Source of the DNA: an uncultured Pelagibacteraceae bacterium | Lineage (GTDB): Bacteria; Pseudomonadota; Alphaproteobacteria; Pelagibacterales; Pelagibacteraceae | Length of the DNA stretch: 64,000 bases | NCBI GenBank assembly: GCA_902579985.1 | Contig: CACHIV010000002.1 | Location: 62,001 to 126,000, forward strand | Direction: 5' to 3' | In this document: in pieces, positions 20,485-33,232 of the stretch | Layout of the letters: each line of letters opens with the position of its first letter | How positions within the stretch are numbered: the first letter of the stretch is position 1 | Made by a program: the position numbers and the translations under genes | Notes under the pieces: model-generated | The model's input: the letters and a program-made list of their open reading frames with translations, nothing else | Database searches by the model: none | Told to the model about the DNA's origin: nothing

Positions 20485-22397
20485 TAATTTATAATTAAAA
20501 AAGTTAATAACGCAGAAAAACCAATCAATATCATAAATGCATATTGATAAATAAATCCAGTTTGAAATTTACTAGCTTTTAATGAAAGATTTTTAAATAA
20601 CGCAGAAACTCCATCTGGACCAAATCTATCAATGATTTTAACATCGACTATTTTCCAAAAGAAAATTCCAATTTTCTTCGAGGACTGAATAAATAAAAAA
20701 TTATACAGTTCGTCAAAATACCATTTATTAATTAAAAAATTATATAAAGGTTTATTTGATTTGATAATTCCTTCGGGTATATTTTTATTTTTAACAAATA
20801 AATAAAAAGTTAATGGTATTGAGATAATAACAAGTATTGGTGTTATCAATATAAACCATAATGGTGGATGTTCATTGCTTAATGGTTTTAAAAATTTTAT
20901 AGATTCAGCCCAGAAATAGTTTTCACTACTATGGCCAATAAATAAATCTTTAAATAAATACCCTGAAAAAACAGCTCCTATTGATAAAATTATTAATGGT
21001 ATAATCATTACCATTGATGACTCATGAATGTCATTAATTTTAATTTTTGTATTGCTGAACGATCCATGAAAAGTTTTAAAAATCAATCTCCAAGAATAAA
21101 TAGAAGTTAAAAAAGCTGTTAAAATTCCAACTCCAGCTGCATAATATCCTGTAGTATTATCTCTAAGATAAGCAAATTCTATTATTGCATCTTTAGAATA
21201 ATAACCTGAAAGAAAAGGAAATCCTGTTAAAGCAAGAGTTCCAATTATCATTAAAATCCAGGTGTAAGGTAATTTTTTATAAACAGCTCCCATTTTATCA
21301 ATATTTTGTTCATCTTTAAAAGAATGAATAACTGATCCTGAGCCTAAAAAAAGTAATGCTTTAAAAAAAGCATGAGTAAATAAATGAAACATAGCAACAT
21401 TGTAAGCTCCTACACCTGCTGCGAAAAACATATAGCCTAATTGACTACAGGTTGAATAAGCAATTATTTTTTTTATATCAGTTTGAACTAAAGCAACAGT
21501 TGCTGCAAAAAAGGCTGTAGTCATACCTACAATTGTAATAATATTAAGAGTTAATTGAGAATATTCAAAAATAGGTGAACATCTAACTACCAAGAATACT
21601 CCAGCAGTAACCATTGTCGCTGCATGTATTAATGCAGAGACTGGGGTTGGACCTTCCATGGCATCAGGTAACCAAGTATGTAATAAAATTTGAGCTGATT
21701 TACCCATTGCACCAATAAATAAAAGAATACATATGAGATCAATTACTTTTATATTTATACCAAGAAATATTAATTCTTTACCAACAATTTCTGGAGTCTG
21801 TTGGAAGACTTCAGAATAATTTACTGTACCAAATAAATAAAAAATTAAAAAAATACCTAATGCAAACCCAAAATCTCCCACTCTATTAACTATAAAAGCT
21901 TTAATAGCTGCTGCGTTTGCCTTATCTTTTTTAAACCAAAAACCAATTAAAAAATATGAACAAAGACCAACACCTTCCCAACCAAAAAATAATTGAAGAA
22001 AATTGTCTGAAGTAATTAGTGTTAACATGGCAAAAGTAAAAAGAGAAAGATAAGCCATAAATCTTGGTTTATGTGGATCATGTGACATATAACCAATTGA
22101 ATAAATATGAACCAGAGCAGAAACTAATGTCACTACTACCAACATTACAGAAGACAAAGGATCAATCTTTATAGACCAATTTACATCTAAATTTCCTGAA
22201 TTTATCCAAGTAGCAATAACTAAATTATTTTCATATTGATTTACAATAACTTCATAAAATATAAATAAAGATATTATTGCTGAAATTGAAACAAATAGAG
22301 AAGTTAATATTTCTGAAGTTCTATCTCCAATATATTTACCAAAAAAACCTGAAATAATAGATGCTATTAATGGAAGAAATAATAATGCAATTTCCAT
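20484..22397 (-). CDS. nuoL: NADH-quinone oxidoreductase subunit L
   Basis: LFFGWEGVGLCSYFLIGFW, LLHTWLPDAMEGPTPVSALIHAATMVTAGV. Confidence 0.97.
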   Translation of the reverse strand: MEIALLFLPLIASIISGFFGKYIGDRTSEILTSLFVSISAIISLFIFYEVIVNQYENNLVIATWINSGNLDVNWSIKIDPLSSVMLVVVTLVSALVHIYSIGYMSHDPHKPRFMAYLSLFTFAMLTLITSDNFLQLFFGWEGVGLCSYFLIGFWFKKDKANAAAIKAFIVNRVGDFGFALGIFLIFYLFGTVNYSEVFQQTPEIVGKELIFLGINIKVIDLICILLFIGAMGKSAQILLHTWLPDAMEGPTPVSALIHAATMVTAGVFLVVRCSPIFEYSQLTLNIITIVGMTTAFFAATVALVQTDIKKIIAYSTCSQLGYMFFAAGVGAYNVAMFHLFTHAFFKALLFLGSGSVIHSFKDEQNIDKMGAVYKKLPYTWILMIIGTLALTGFPFLSGYYSKDAIIEFAYLRDNTTGYYAAGVGILTAFLTSIYSWRLIFKTFHGSFSNTKIKINDIHESSMVMIIPLIILSIGAVFSGYLFKDLFIGHSSENYFWAESIKFLKPLSNEHPPLWFILITPILVIISIPLTFYLFVKNKNIPEGIIKSNKPLYNFLINKWYFDELYNFLFIQSSKKIGIFFWKIVDVKIIDRFGPDGVSALFKNLSLKASKFQTGFIYQYAFMILIGFSALLTFLIIN

Positions 22398-22398
22398 A

Positions 22399-22710
22399 TC
22401 ATCCTTTTAATTTATTTATCTCCTCAACTCTAATAGTTGATGAATTTCTATAATAAACAACTATGATTGCTAAACCAATTGCTGCTTCGGCGGCGGCAAC
22501 TGTCAATATAAAAAGAGTAAATATTTGTCCCGATATGTCATTCAAAAAAATTGAAAATGCTACTAGATTTATATTAACTGATAATAGAATAAGCTCTATG
22601 CTCATTAATATAACGATAATATTTTTTCTATTCAAAAAAATACCTATAACCCCAATAGTGAATATTATAACCCCTAAAGTTAAGTAATGACTTAAACTTA
22701 TATCAATCAT
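22399..22710 (-). CDS. nuoK: NADH-quinone oxidoreductase subunit K
   Basis: 103 aa, [34 protein letters not shown]. Confidence 0.96.
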   Translation of the reverse strand: MIDISLSHYLTLGVIIFTIGVIGIFLNRKNIIVILMSIELILLSVNINLVAFSIFLNDISGQIFTLFILTVAAAEAAIGLAIIVVYYRNSSTIRVEEINKLKG

Positions 22711-23335
22711 CTAATATCACTCCTTTATTGCTTTCGACTTGGGTTATTTCAACACCATCAGCTTTTTCTCTTGATATTTGTTTGAAATAAAATTGTCTTT
22801 TTATCCCAGATCTTTGCTTAAAAGTAAGAACAATAGCTCCTACCATCGCAACTAATAAAATCATACCACTTAATTGAAAAACATGAATATAATCAGTGTA
22901 TAAAACGTATCCTATCGAGTGAGTGTTGCTAATATTATTATCAAAATTTAAAACCATTGCCGTGTCAATATCTGGTTTATACTTCCACCCTCCAATTACA
23001 ATAATTAATTCAAAAAATATAATCACGCTAACAATTAAACCAACCGGTATATGTTTTGAACTTTCTCTAGAAGAAAACCATTGACTTTTTTGTTGTGACA
23101 CATTTAGCATCATTACAACAAATAAAAAGAGGACAGCAACTGCTCCAACATAAACAATTAACATAATCATTCCTAGAAATTCTGCTCCTATCATTATGAA
23201 CAAACAAGAAATACTTATGAAATCTAAAATCAAAAAAAAAACTGAATGTACAGTATTTTTAGAAACCGTTACCATTATTGCAGAAATAATTGCAATAAAT
23301 GAAAAAGTATAAAAAAAAATTGCGTGAGCTAGCAT
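22703..23335 (-). CDS. nuoJ: NADH-quinone oxidoreductase subunit J
   Basis: [23 protein letters not shown]. Confidence 0.95.
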   Translation of the reverse strand: MLAHAIFFYTFSFIAIISAIMVTVSKNTVHSVFFLILDFISISCLFIMIGAEFLGMIMLIVYVGAVAVLFLFVVMMLNVSQQKSQWFSSRESSKHIPVGLIVSVIIFFELIIVIGGWKYKPDIDTAMVLNFDNNISNTHSIGYVLYTDYIHVFQLSGMILLVAMVGAIVLTFKQRSGIKRQFYFKQISREKADGVEITQVESNKGVILDD

Positions 23336-23337
23336 AA

Positions 23338-23823
23338 TTATCTATATGGGTTATCTGCTTTAATATTAGCTGCTAGAACATTTTCCCATCTATCTCCATT
23401 GTCTAACAGTTTTTCTTTATTATAATAAAGTTCCTCTCTAGTTTCTGTTGAAAATTCAAAATTTGGCCCCTGAACAATAGCATCCACTGGACAAGACTCT
23501 TCACAAAGCCCGCAATAAATACATTTCATCATATCTATATCATACCTTGTGGTTTTTCTACTCCCATCCTCTCTTTCTGTTGACTCTATTGTTATTGCTT
23601 GAGCAGGACAAACCGCTTCACATAGTTTACACGCAATACATCTTTCTTCTCCATTAGGATATCTTCTTAAAGCATGTTCACCACGAAATCTTGGGCTTAT
23701 CTTGCCCTTTTCAAATGGATAATTAATTGTTTTTTTTGATTTAAATAATTCTTTTAATGCAATTTTAAGCCCAACAACGAAATCTAGCATAAAAATAGTT
23801 TTAAGAATTCTGGATATTTTCAT
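23338..23823 (-). CDS. nuoI: NADH-quinone oxidoreductase subunit I (2x[4Fe-4S])
   Basis: [33 protein letters not shown] and [16 protein letters not shown] ferredoxin motifs. Confidence 0.97.
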   Translation of the reverse strand: MKISRILKTIFMLDFVVGLKIALKELFKSKKTINYPFEKGKISPRFRGEHALRRYPNGEERCIACKLCEAVCPAQAITIESTEREDGSRKTTRYDIDMMKCIYCGLCEESCPVDAIVQGPNFEFSTETREELYYNKEKLLDNGDRWENVLAANIKADNPYR

Positions 23824-23825
23824 AA

Positions 23826-24824
23826 TTAATTAACAGGTAATAAGTTGTAATAAAACAAATAACTAGACGTTAGAATAACCCACACTAATGAGAAAGGTAA
23901 AAATATTTTCCAGCCTAATCTCATTAACTGATCGTACCTATATCTCGGCACAATAGCTTTTACCAAAGCAAATAATATAAAAAGAAGCAAAATTTTAAAT
24001 ATTAACCAAACAGCTCCGGGTATTAAATTAAATGGATAAGTTTCAATTGGTGATAACCATCCACCTAAAAAAAGTATAGAACCCATTGCACACATAAGTA
24101 ATATATTTGCATACTCGCCTAGCCAGAACATAGCGTACATCATTCCAGAGTATTCTGTTTGATAACCTGCAACTAATTCAGCTTCAGCTTCTGGTAAGTC
24201 AAATGGTGGACGATTTGTCTCTGCTAGAGCTGATATAAAAAAAATCACAAACATTGGAAATAAAGGAATAACAAACCATATATTTTTTTGAGCTATCACA
24301 ATATCATTTAAATTTAAAGATCCTACACAAAGCAAAACGTTTATTATAATTACTCCAATTGAAACTTCATAAGATACCATTTGAGCCGCAGATCTGATTG
24401 CACCCAAAAAAGGATATTTCGAATTAGATGCCCAACCACCCATAATTATTCCATAAACACCTAGGGAAGATACAGCAAATAAGTAAAGTATACCTACATT
24501 TATGTCAGCTATTACTTGAGTAGCACTAAATGGAATAACTGCCCATGATACTAAAGCTAATGTCATAGTAACTATTGGAGCAAGAATAAAAATTACCTTA
24601 TTTGAACTTGATGGAATTATTATTTCTTTAAATATGTATTTAAAAGCATCTGCTAAAGATTGAAGTAACCCAAAGGGACCAACTACATTTGGACCTTGTC
24701 TTTTTTGAACAAATGCCCAAATTCTTCGATCAAGCCAAACAATCATTGCCACAGAAACTAATACTGGAATTAGTAAAAAAAGTATTTTATATGTTTCTAA
24801 AAAAAATATACTCAAATATTCCAT
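23826..24824 (-). CDS. nuoH: NADH-quinone oxidoreductase subunit H
   Basis: [58 protein letters not shown]. Confidence 0.97.
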   Translation of the reverse strand: MEYLSIFFLETYKILFLLIPVLVSVAMIVWLDRRIWAFVQKRQGPNVVGPFGLLQSLADAFKYIFKEIIIPSSSNKVIFILAPIVTMTLALVSWAVIPFSATQVIADINVGILYLFAVSSLGVYGIIMGGWASNSKYPFLGAIRSAAQMVSYEVSIGVIIINVLLCVGSLNLNDIVIAQKNIWFVIPLFPMFVIFFISALAETNRPPFDLPEAEAELVAGYQTEYSGMMYAMFWLGEYANILLMCAMGSILFLGGWLSPIETYPFNLIPGAVWLIFKILLLFILFALVKAIVPRYRYDQLMRLGWKIFLPFSLVWVILTSSYLFYYNLLPVN

Positions 24825-24827
24825 TTT

Positions 24828-26870
24828 TTATCCTTCCGTACCTGTAGATTGAAAATCAATTTTTGAACTTTTACATTCAAACATTGTTTTAGATGCTCTA
24901 GCAATAACATTAGAATAATAATAATCACAAAAATCTACATTTAAAATTTCCTTTTTAAAATTTAAATCATTAATGTGAGAAAAATTTTTTGAATTATTTT
25001 TCTCTATAAATAAATTTATTTGATTTAATAGACTGCTATCTAATTCGTCTTTATCATTAAATAATTTTCTATGATTCATAATTTCAGCGATTTCATTTAT
25101 TATTTGCCAATCTTCTTTTGCCTCACCTGGAGGGTATGAAGCCTTATAAGCTTTCTGCAGTTTCCCCTCTAAATTAGTGTAATATCCATTTTGTTCAGTA
25201 TATGCAGCTCCCGGAAGTATAATATCAGCAATTTCAGCTCCTTTGTCACCATGACTTCCTTGATATATTATAAATTCATTATGCTTTTTAAAGTTAAGAT
25301 TATCTTGACCTAATAAATATACAATCTCAAATTTATGATTTTCTAAATTTTTCAAGATTTCATTTGAACCATTTTCTGTTTTATAGATTCCTAAATCAAG
25401 ACTTCCTACTGAAGAGGCTTGGTCAGAAATTATGTTTAATGGATTCCATTCGTTAGATATTTTTTCTTTTTTTATTAAGAAAGACTTAAGAGACTCAAAA
25501 ATAAATTTTGCTGAATTAGATTTAAATACTGACTGTCCTAATATAATCATTGGTTTCTTTGCTTTTATTATTAAATTTGATATTTCATGATTATCATTAA
25601 TTATATCTTTAATATTTTCTATATCACCATTTAATGATTCATAAGGATAAGTTAAATTTCCAACATCGTTCAAAGAAATTATATTCATTTTATTTTTTAA
25701 ATAAGCCTTTCTAATACGAGCATTTAAAATTGTAGCTTCGAACCTCGGATTACTGCCAATCAATAAAATAAAATCTGAATCTTCTATTCCATTGATTGAT
25801 GAGTTGAATAAATAATTTTCTCTTTTCTCAGGATTTAAATATGTATGATCACTTCTTGACTCTATATTTTGAGAATCTAAAGTTTTGTTAAAAAATTCTT
25901 TAAATATGTAGAGAGACTCCATATTTGTTAAATCTCCTGTTATTCCACAGATTTTCTCTTTATCAGTATTTTTTAACTTAGATTTTATAATTTCATAAAC
26001 TTCATTCCACGAAGCCTTTTCAAACTTTTTATTATATTTTATATATGGTGTATCTAAGCGCTGGTTCAACAAACCATCACAAGCATATCTTGTTTTGTCA
26101 GAAATCCATTCTTCATTAATATCTTCATTTACTCTGGGCAAAACCCTCTTTACTTCCCACCCATAAGTATCTACTCTTATATTTGATCCTATCGCATCCA
26201 TTACATCAATAGTTTCTGTTTTTTTTAACTCCCAAGGCCTTGCTTCAAATACGTAAGGTTTAGAAGTTAAAGCACCGACAGGGCACAAATCAACAACATT
26301 TGCAGATAGTTCAGATTGCATGGACTGTTCTAGATAAGTTGTTATTTGCATATCTTCTCCTCTGCCTATTGCTCCAAGTTCAGGTACTCCAGCTACTTCA
26401 GTTGCAAATCTAATACATCTTGTACAATGTATACATCTTGTCATTTGGGTTTTAATTAGTGGGCCCATATTTTTTTCTGGAACGTTTCTTTTATTTTCTT
26501 TGTATCTAGATTTATCAATGCCGTAAAACATTGATTGATCTTGTAGATCACATTCGCCTCCTTGATCACACACTGGGCAGTCAAGTGGATGGTTGGCTAA
26601 TAAAAATTCCATTACCCCTTTTCTTGCTTTTTCAACAAATTTAGTATTTGTTTTAATATTCATTCCTTCAATTACAGGCATAGCACAAGATGCAACTGGT
26701 TTTGGTGATTTTTCTATTTCTACCAAACACATTCTACAATTTCCTGCTATAGATAATTTTTCATGATAACAAAATCTTGGAATTTCAACTCCAGCTTTTT
26801 CACAAGCTTGAAGTACAGTTAGTCCCTCTTCAACTTCGATTTCTGTGTCATTTACTTTTAATTTAAGCAT
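24828..26870 (-). CDS. nuoG: NADH-quinone oxidoreductase subunit G
   Basis: N-terminal [2Fe-2S] [39 protein letters not shown]; 680 aa. Confidence 0.97.
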   Translation of the reverse strand: MLKLKVNDTEIEVEEGLTVLQACEKAGVEIPRFCYHEKLSIAGNCRMCLVEIEKSPKPVASCAMPVIEGMNIKTNTKFVEKARKGVMEFLLANHPLDCPVCDQGGECDLQDQSMFYGIDKSRYKENKRNVPEKNMGPLIKTQMTRCIHCTRCIRFATEVAGVPELGAIGRGEDMQITTYLEQSMQSELSANVVDLCPVGALTSKPYVFEARPWELKKTETIDVMDAIGSNIRVDTYGWEVKRVLPRVNEDINEEWISDKTRYACDGLLNQRLDTPYIKYNKKFEKASWNEVYEIIKSKLKNTDKEKICGITGDLTNMESLYIFKEFFNKTLDSQNIESRSDHTYLNPEKRENYLFNSSINGIEDSDFILLIGSNPRFEATILNARIRKAYLKNKMNIISLNDVGNLTYPYESLNGDIENIKDIINDNHEISNLIIKAKKPMIILGQSVFKSNSAKFIFESLKSFLIKKEKISNEWNPLNIISDQASSVGSLDLGIYKTENGSNEILKNLENHKFEIVYLLGQDNLNFKKHNEFIIYQGSHGDKGAEIADIILPGAAYTEQNGYYTNLEGKLQKAYKASYPPGEAKEDWQIINEIAEIMNHRKLFNDKDELDSSLLNQINLFIEKNNSKNFSHINDLNFKKEILNVDFCDYYYSNVIARASKTMFECKSSKIDFQSTGTEG

Positions 26871-28194
26871 CTTTTTTTTCTAATAAGTGTTGATCTACTA
26901 AATAAGGAATTCTTTTATCATTTTCAAAGGTTGGATTAAAATTATTTCTTTTTTCAATTTCTTTTCTAAAATGTCTTAATAATCCTTGAACTGGCCAAGA
27001 TGAACCTTCTCCAAAAGCACAAATTGTATGTCCGGCAATTTGATTAGTAACATCACTCAACATATCTAATTCATCTCTCGAGGCTTCGCCTTTTACCATT
27101 CGTTCTAAAATTCTCCACATCCATCCCGAACCCTCTCTACATGGTGTACACTGACCACAACTTTCATGTTTGTAAAACCTAGCAATTCTAGCCATACATT
27201 TGATTATGTCTTGATCTTTATTGATTACAATCACCCCTGCAGTTCCTAATCCACTTTTTTCATTAGATAATGAGTCAAAATCCATTCTAAGTGTTTCACA
27301 AATTTTTTTTGGTATTAAAGGCATTGAAGAACCACCTGGTATAACAGCTTGTAAATTATCCCATCCACCAATTACTCCTCCAGCATGAACTTCAATTAAT
27401 TCTTTTAAAGGTATGCTCATTTCTTCTTCAACATTACAAGGGTTTTTTACATTTCCAGATATACAAAATATTTTAGTACCTGTATTTTTTGCTTTACCTA
27501 ATTTAGTAAACCATTTTCCTCCTCTTCTTAAAATAGTAGGGACAACTGCTATTGTTTCAACATTGTTAATTATCGTTGGACACCCATATAATCCTATTAA
27601 TGCTGGAAAAGGTGGTTTTAATCTAGGCTGACCTTTTCTACCCTCTATACTTTCAAGTAATGCCGTTTCTTCTCCACATATATAAGCACCAGCACCATAG
27701 TGAATATAAATATCTAAATCCCATCCACTATCACAAGAATTTTTTCCAATTAAATTTTTTTCATAAGCTTCATCTATCGCAGCTTGAAGCATTTCTCCCT
27801 CATTAAAATACTCTCCTCTAATATAAATATAACAAATATGTGCTTGAACTGCATATGCTGCTATAAGGCATCCTTCAATTAGTTTATGAGGTTCAAATCT
27901 TAATATATCTCTATCCTTACATGTACCTGGTTCAGACTCATCTGCATTAATGACTAAATAGTGAGGTCTCGAACCTAATTCTTTAGGAGCAAAAGACCAT
28001 TTTAAACCTGTTGGAAAACCAGCACCACCTCTACCTCTAAGTTCTGATAATTTAATTTCATTGATTATCCATTCTCTACCTTTTTTAATTAAATCTTTAG
28101 TTCCAAACCAATCACCTCTTTTTTTTGAAGACTCAACATCTGAACTCTTATCATTATATAAATTCTGAAATATTCTATCTTCGTCTTTAAGCAT
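26863..28194 (-). CDS. nuoF: NADH-quinone oxidoreductase subunit F
   Basis: [48 protein letters not shown]. Confidence 0.97.
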   Translation of the reverse strand: MLKDEDRIFQNLYNDKSSDVESSKKRGDWFGTKDLIKKGREWIINEIKLSELRGRGGAGFPTGLKWSFAPKELGSRPHYLVINADESEPGTCKDRDILRFEPHKLIEGCLIAAYAVQAHICYIYIRGEYFNEGEMLQAAIDEAYEKNLIGKNSCDSGWDLDIYIHYGAGAYICGEETALLESIEGRKGQPRLKPPFPALIGLYGCPTIINNVETIAVVPTILRRGGKWFTKLGKAKNTGTKIFCISGNVKNPCNVEEEMSIPLKELIEVHAGGVIGGWDNLQAVIPGGSSMPLIPKKICETLRMDFDSLSNEKSGLGTAGVIVINKDQDIIKCMARIARFYKHESCGQCTPCREGSGWMWRILERMVKGEASRDELDMLSDVTNQIAGHTICAFGEGSSWPVQGLLRHFRKEIEKRNNFNPTFENDKRIPYLVDQHLLEKKDA

Positions 28195-28795
28195 TTTTTA
28201 AATCCATTAGTGTTTTTCTATTATTTTCAGGTTCATTATTTATTCGTCCTCTATAAGATCCCGGTTTAGGTTTATTTCCAGATAAAATTTCTTCTAAAAT
28301 CTTTAAAGCTTTTTCTTTATCTAAATCTTCGTAATAATCATCGTTAATTTGCATCATAGGAGCATTAACACATGCTCCTAAACATTCTACTTCCATCCAA
28401 GAACAAGTTTTATCTTTGGAAAGTTGATTTTCTTCTTCAGAAATTTTTTCTTTACAAGCTTCAACAATTTTATATGCACCTCTAATCATGCATGGAGTAG
28501 TAGTGCAAACTTGAATAAAATATTTACCAACTGGTGCTAGATTATACATCGAATAAAAAGTTGCGACCTCATAAACCTTTATGTAAGGCATTTTTAAAAA
28601 ATTTGCTATGTACTTCATTGCAGCTAAGGGTATCCAATTATCATTTTGTTTTTGTGCAATATAAAGTAAAGCCATAACAGCACTCTGTTGTTTATCATTA
28701 GGATATTTTTTAATAATTAATTTTGCAGCTTCCAATGAATTTGAATTAAATTCAAATTTTTTTGGTTGATCTTTAAAAGGTCTTCTTAAGCTCAT
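28187..28795 (-). CDS. nuoE: NADH-quinone oxidoreductase subunit E
   Basis: [43 protein letters not shown]. Confidence 0.96.
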   Translation of the reverse strand: MSLRRPFKDQPKKFEFNSNSLEAAKLIIKKYPNDKQQSAVMALLYIAQKQNDNWIPLAAMKYIANFLKMPYIKVYEVATFYSMYNLAPVGKYFIQVCTTTPCMIRGAYKIVEACKEKISEEENQLSKDKTCSWMEVECLGACVNAPMMQINDDYYEDLDKEKALKILEEILSGNKPKPGSYRGRINNEPENNRKTLMDLKNA

Positions 28796-29967
28796 CTGTC
28801 TACTTCTCCAAATACAATATCTAAAGAACCTAGTACTGCTGGAACATCAGCTAACATGTGTCCTTTAATTAAATAATCCATTGCTTGTAAATGAGAAAAA
28901 CCTGGAGCTCTTATCTTACACTTGTAAGGTTTACTAGATCCATCTGAAATCAAGTAAACACCAAATTCACCTTTAGGAGCTTCAACAGAAGTATAAATCT
29001 CATCTTTGGGTACACGATATCCCTCAGTAAATAATTTAAAATGATGAATTAAAGCCTCCATAGATTGTTTAATATCCTTTTTTTTTGGAGGACTTATTTT
29101 TCCATCGTTTGATTTAATAGGTCCTCTAGTCATTTTTGATAAGCATTGTTTTATTATAGATACACTCTCTCTCATCTCTTCAATTCGACATAAATATCTA
29201 TCATAACAATCTCCATTTTTTCCAACAGGAATCTTAAATTCAAGTTGTTCATAACAATCATAAGGTTGTGTTTTTCTTAAATCCCAAGCTATACCTGAGC
29301 CTCTAATCATTACTCCACTAAATGAATAATCTAATGCATCTTGTTTGCTAACAATTCCAATATCAACGTTTCTTTGTTTAAAAATTCTATTGTCAGTTAA
29401 TAATGTTTCAAGATCATCAATTATTTTTGGGAAAGTTTGACAAAATTTTGCTATGTCTTCCTCTAAACCTCTTGGTAAATCTTGATGAACGCCTCCAGCT
29501 CTAAAATAATTTGCATGTAATCTTGAACCTGAGGCCCTTTCATAAAATGTCATTAACGTTTCTCTTTCCTCAAAACCCCAAAGTGATGGAGTTAATGCAC
29601 CTACATCTAAAGCTTGGGTAGTGACATTTAAAATATGACTAAGTATTCTTCCTATTTCACAGAACATAACTCTTATAAATTGCGCTCGGATTGGAACATC
29701 AATTTTTAAAATTTTTTCAATAGCAAGAGCAAAAGCATGCTCTTGATTCATAGGTGCAACATAATCGAGTCTGTCAAAATATGGTACTGCTTGCATATAG
29801 GTTTTATTTTCAATTAATTTTTCTGTTCCTCTATGAAGTAATCCAATATGAGGATCTGCTTTTTCAATTACTTCACCATCTAGTTCTAAAATCAACCTTA
29901 ATACACCATGAGCTGCAGGATGTTGAGGTCCAAAATTAAGATTTAATGTTTTAGTTTTTTTTGTCAT
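28792..29967 (-). CDS. nuoD: NADH-quinone oxidoreductase subunit D
   Basis: [22 protein letters not shown]. The ORF track extends to 30054 inside nuoC; likely start is [17 protein letters not shown] at 29967. Confidence 0.96.
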   Translation of the reverse strand: MTKKTKTLNLNFGPQHPAAHGVLRLILELDGEVIEKADPHIGLLHRGTEKLIENKTYMQAVPYFDRLDYVAPMNQEHAFALAIEKILKIDVPIRAQFIRVMFCEIGRILSHILNVTTQALDVGALTPSLWGFEERETLMTFYERASGSRLHANYFRAGGVHQDLPRGLEEDIAKFCQTFPKIIDDLETLLTDNRIFKQRNVDIGIVSKQDALDYSFSGVMIRGSGIAWDLRKTQPYDCYEQLEFKIPVGKNGDCYDRYLCRIEEMRESVSIIKQCLSKMTRGPIKSNDGKISPPKKKDIKQSMEALIHHFKLFTEGYRVPKDEIYTSVEAPKGEFGVYLISDGSSKPYKCKIRAPGFSHLQAMDYLIKGHMLADVPAVLGSLDIVFGEVDR

Positions 29968-30586
29968 TATCTTTAATAGATTGTTCTGAACTTTTATCTT
30001 TAAAAGATTGTTCTTTGATATACTGAGTTCCTTCCCATGGACTTTCATAATCAAAATTTCTATAATTTTGTTCTAATTTAACTGGTTCGTTGATTACTTT
30101 TTTTTGATCTTCGCTATATCTGACTTCTGTATGTCCTGTTAGTGGAAAATCTTTTCTTAATGGATATCCTTCAAAACCATAATCAGTTAAGATTCTTCTT
30201 AAATCAGGATGATCTTTAAATTTAACACCATACATATCAAATACTTCTCGTTCCATCCAATTTGCTGAAGGATATATAGACGTTAAGGAAGGAATTACTT
30301 CTTTTTCGTTTATTAAATAACTTAATATTATACGCTGATTAAACTCGTGACTTAAAAATAAATAAACAATTTTAAAACGTTTATTATTTTCTGGATAATC
30401 TACTACTGTAATATCTATTAACTGTCTAAATTTAGTATTTTCATTACTTTTAATAAATAATGAAACATCAATTAAATCCTCATGATCAATATATAAATAA
30501 AGTTGATTATGTTTTATTTCAGATTTTTTAATTTTAGTAGTAAGTTCAGAATTAATTTTCTTTTCAAGATCATTTAGGTCTATCAT
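29951..30586 (-). CDS. nuoC: NADH-quinone oxidoreductase subunit C
   Basis: [47 protein letters not shown]. Confidence 0.96.
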   Translation of the reverse strand: MIDLNDLEKKINSELTTKIKKSEIKHNQLYLYIDHEDLIDVSLFIKSNENTKFRQLIDITVVDYPENNKRFKIVYLFLSHEFNQRIILSYLINEKEVIPSLTSIYPSANWMEREVFDMYGVKFKDHPDLRRILTDYGFEGYPLRKDFPLTGHTEVRYSEDQKKVINEPVKLEQNYRNFDYESPWEGTQYIKEQSFKDKSSEQSIKDNDKKN

Positions 30587-30591
30587 GTCAG

Positions 30592-31113
30592 TTATCTATT
30601 AAAAGATCCTTTATTTCTAATTTTTTTCTGAAGTTGTAAAATACCATATAACAAAGCTTCAGCTGAAGGAGGACAGCCTGGAACGTAAATATCAACAGGT
30701 ACAATCTTATCACAGCCTCGTACAACGGAATATGAATAATGATAATAACCACCGCCATTCGCACAGCTACCCATTGAAATTACATATCTTGGTTCTGGCA
30801 TTTGATCATAAACTTTTCTTAAAGCTGGAGCCATTTTATTTGTCAAAGTACCTGCAACTATCATTACGTCAGATTGTCTGGGTGAACCTCGTGGTGCTGC
30901 ACCAAATCTCTCTAGGTCATATCTTGGCATTGCAGTTTGCATCATTTCTACTGCACAACATGCCAAACCAAAAGTCATCCAATGTAATGAACCTGCTCTT
31001 GACCAGTTTATAAGATTTTCTAGAGATGTTGTTATAAATCCATTCTTACCAAAATCCTCAGAAAGTTTTTTAAATTCCTCTGGTATTTGTTTATTTTTGT
31101 CACTTAAATTCAT
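30592..31113 (-). CDS. nuoB: NADH-quinone oxidoreductase subunit B
   Basis: [58 protein letters not shown]. Confidence 0.97.
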   Translation of the reverse strand: MNLSDKNKQIPEEFKKLSEDFGKNGFITTSLENLINWSRAGSLHWMTFGLACCAVEMMQTAMPRYDLERFGAAPRGSPRQSDVMIVAGTLTNKMAPALRKVYDQMPEPRYVISMGSCANGGGYYHYSYSVVRGCDKIVPVDIYVPGCPPSAEALLYGILQLQKKIRNKGSFNR

Positions 31114-31123
31114 ATTTTAAATT

Positions 31124-31534
31124 CTATTCCCAGTCTAGAGCACCTTTTTTCCACTCATAAACAAAACCTACTGTTAATATAAATAGAAAAATCATCATTG
31201 AAGAAAAACCTAATAAACCTATATTTCCTAAAGAGATTGCCCAAGGAAAAAGAAAGGCTATTTCTAGATCAAAAATTATAAATAAAATAGCTACTAAATA
31301 AAATCTTACATCAAACTCTGTTCTAGAATCTTCAAAAGGTTCGAATCCACATTCATAAGCAGATAGTTTTTCAGGATCAGGTTGATTTGGCGAAAGTATA
31401 AGATTAATAACAATAAATGCACAGCTTATACCTAAGGCGATTATTAAAAATATAATAATTGGCAGATAATCTTTTAAAAATTCAGAAAGCATGGAACCTA
31501 TATAGCAATTTATATCATACTTTGAAGTGCTCAT
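31124..31534 (-). CDS. nuoA: NADH-quinone oxidoreductase subunit A
   Basis: [44 protein letters not shown]. Alternative internal start MLSEFLKDY at 31492 is plausible. Confidence 0.95.
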   Translation of the reverse strand: MSTSKYDINCYIGSMLSEFLKDYLPIIIFLIIALGISCAFIVINLILSPNQPDPEKLSAYECGFEPFEDSRTEFDVRFYLVAILFIIFDLEIAFLFPWAISLGNIGLLGFSSMMIFLFILTVGFVYEWKKGALDWE

Positions 31535-31577
31535 AAGTCACATTTTGAGTAATATTCACTTAAAAATTAAGGAAAAG

Positions 31578-31654
31578 TGGCGGGAGTGAAGGGACTCGAA
31601 CCCTCGACCTATCGCGTGACAGGCGATCGCTCTAACCAACTGAGCTACACCCCC
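31578..31654 (-). tRNA. tRNA-Asp (GTC), CCA encoded
   Basis: Minus strand GGGGGTGTAGCTCAGTTGGTTAGAGCGATCGCCTGTCACGCGATAGGTCGAGGGTTCGAGTCCCTTCACTCCCGCCA; cloverleaf, anticodon loop CTGTCAC. Confidence 0.96.
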
Positions 31655-31669
31655 ACTTAGATTAAATTT

Positions 31670-31745
31670 TGGTGGGCAGTAAAGGACTCGAACCTTTGAC
31701 CCCCTCGGTGTAAACGAGATGCTCTACCAACTGAGCTAACCGCCC
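31670..31745 (-). tRNA. tRNA-Val (TAC), CCA encoded
   Basis: Minus strand GGGCGGTTAGCTCAGTTGGTAGAGCATCTCGTTTACACCGAGGGGGTCAAAGGTTCGAGTCCTTTACTGCCCACCA; anticodon loop TTTACAC. Confidence 0.96.
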
Positions 31746-31764
31746 CTTAACCAAAACAATGTGT

Positions 31765-31792
31765 TTTATATCTTTTAGTTAGATAACGTCAA
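31765..31792 (-). promoter_or_regulatory. Sigma70-type promoter for the tRNA-Val/tRNA-Asp transcript
   Basis: Minus strand TTGACG - 16 nt - TATAAA, ending 20 nt before the tRNA-Val 5' end. Confidence 0.7.
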
Positions 31793-31862
31793 GATTTATA
31801 AAATGTTAAAAATGGCTAAAAAATACTCTTTAAGGATAAGGTATAAAATTTGGATAATTAAT

Positions 31863-33209
31863 CTAATTTTCTGATTTACTTATCATAATGATTTCAGCAT
31901 GATCAGCTACATCATCTCCAATATCAGTTAAAAGTACAATGTTACCATTATCTAATGATATTATATCTCTTATTCTCTTATCTATTATTATATTTTCCAA
32001 ATAAAGTATTGAATTATTTTCATAGTCGTAAACAAATCGTGCTAACTTTTTAGCTGCAAGAGACGAAACAATTAAGTTTTTTTTCCATTTATCGAAATAT
32101 TCATTTTCATAAACAATTAAATTAGATGCTCCAAAAGTATCTCCCCAGGAAAATATCGGCTTTGTATAATTATCATGTGTATTATTAGTTTCATCAACTG
32201 GCCATACTCTTTTACTTTTATTATTACTTTTTTGTAAATCTTTAGAATAAGCATTATAAGAATTATAATTTGTTCCATAAGTTGCATAGGGCCAACCATA
32301 ATTCTTATCTTTTTTAATCAAGTTAATTTCGTCTCCTCCTCTTGGTCCATGTTCTGAAGAAAAAATATTTTTATCTTTATCAATATAAAGCCCTTGTGGA
32401 TTTCTATGTCCAAAACTAAAAACTTCGTGTTGTTTATTATTAATATTAATTTTAATAATTTTTCCGTAATCATTGTTTAAATCTTGACTCAACATTGGAC
32501 CATTAACCCCATCAGCATAAAAATCTCCAATCGAAAGCAAAACATTATCTTCATTAAATTTAATGATTCTTCCTCCAGAAGATGCAGCAGCAAATTTAGT
32601 TTTTTTTGTTAAATCAATTTTTAAACACATTTCTGATGAAAAAATTTTTTTCCATTTTGAGATTTTAAAAATATCCTCATTAACAATTTCGGTTAGATAT
32701 ACAGACATATTATAACAATCTTTAATTTCCTCGTAATATAGCGAACTAATTATCAAAACTTTATTTTCAAAAGTTTTAAATTCTTCAATTAATACATCTT
32801 TGACACCAAAAAATTTCCAAGCTTTTTCTCCTATTATTACTTTATTTTTATTTACAAACTTATCTTTATTATTATTAATTTTTTTTATAGGTAAATTAGT
32901 AAAGCTATATTGATCTTTTTTATTTTTTTGAAATAAATAAAAATCTAAATCTCCAGAAATATAATAAATTTTTTCACCTATTTTTTCTATACCTCCATAC
33001 TTCGAATAAACAGGGATTTTAAACTTTTTTAAATTTAATGAATAATATGCTGTATTAATAACTTTTTCTATTTTTTGATCTGTTTTTTCATTTTTAATTT
33101 GATCTTTAAGTTTTTGGACTTTATCTGAATTTTCAAAAGTCCAAAGAAGTGTTATTAAAATTGTAATAAACCAGATAAAAAATAAAATAAGATTTTTTTT
33201 ATTAAACAT
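31863..33209 (-). CDS. Membrane-anchored glucose/sorbosone dehydrogenase-like (PQQ-dependent sugar dehydrogenase family) protein
   Basis: FSFGHRNPQGLYIDKDKNIFSSEHGPRGGDEINLIKKDKNYGWP is a GSDH signature; N-terminal TM segment. Confidence 0.8.
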   Translation of the reverse strand: MFNKKNLILFFIWFITILITLLWTFENSDKVQKLKDQIKNEKTDQKIEKVINTAYYSLNLKKFKIPVYSKYGGIEKIGEKIYYISGDLDFYLFQKNKKDQYSFTNLPIKKINNNKDKFVNKNKVIIGEKAWKFFGVKDVLIEEFKTFENKVLIISSLYYEEIKDCYNMSVYLTEIVNEDIFKISKWKKIFSSEMCLKIDLTKKTKFAAASSGGRIIKFNEDNVLLSIGDFYADGVNGPMLSQDLNNDYGKIIKININNKQHEVFSFGHRNPQGLYIDKDKNIFSSEHGPRGGDEINLIKKDKNYGWPYATYGTNYNSYNAYSKDLQKSNNKSKRVWPVDETNNTHDNYTKPIFSWGDTFGASNLIVYENEYFDKWKKNLIVSSLAAKKLARFVYDYENNSILYLENIIIDKRIRDIISLDNGNIVLLTDIGDDVADHAEIIMISKSEN

Positions 33210-33232
33210 ATTTTAATCTTCCAATTATTTAA

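Noticed and set aside
29968-30054. N-terminal extension of the NuoD ORF into nuoC
   Set aside because: Out-of-frame overlap of nuoC; conserved NuoD begins at [17 protein letters not shown].
30732-31013. 93-aa plus-strand ORF
   Set aside because: Antisense to the highly conserved nuoB coding region; shadow ORF.
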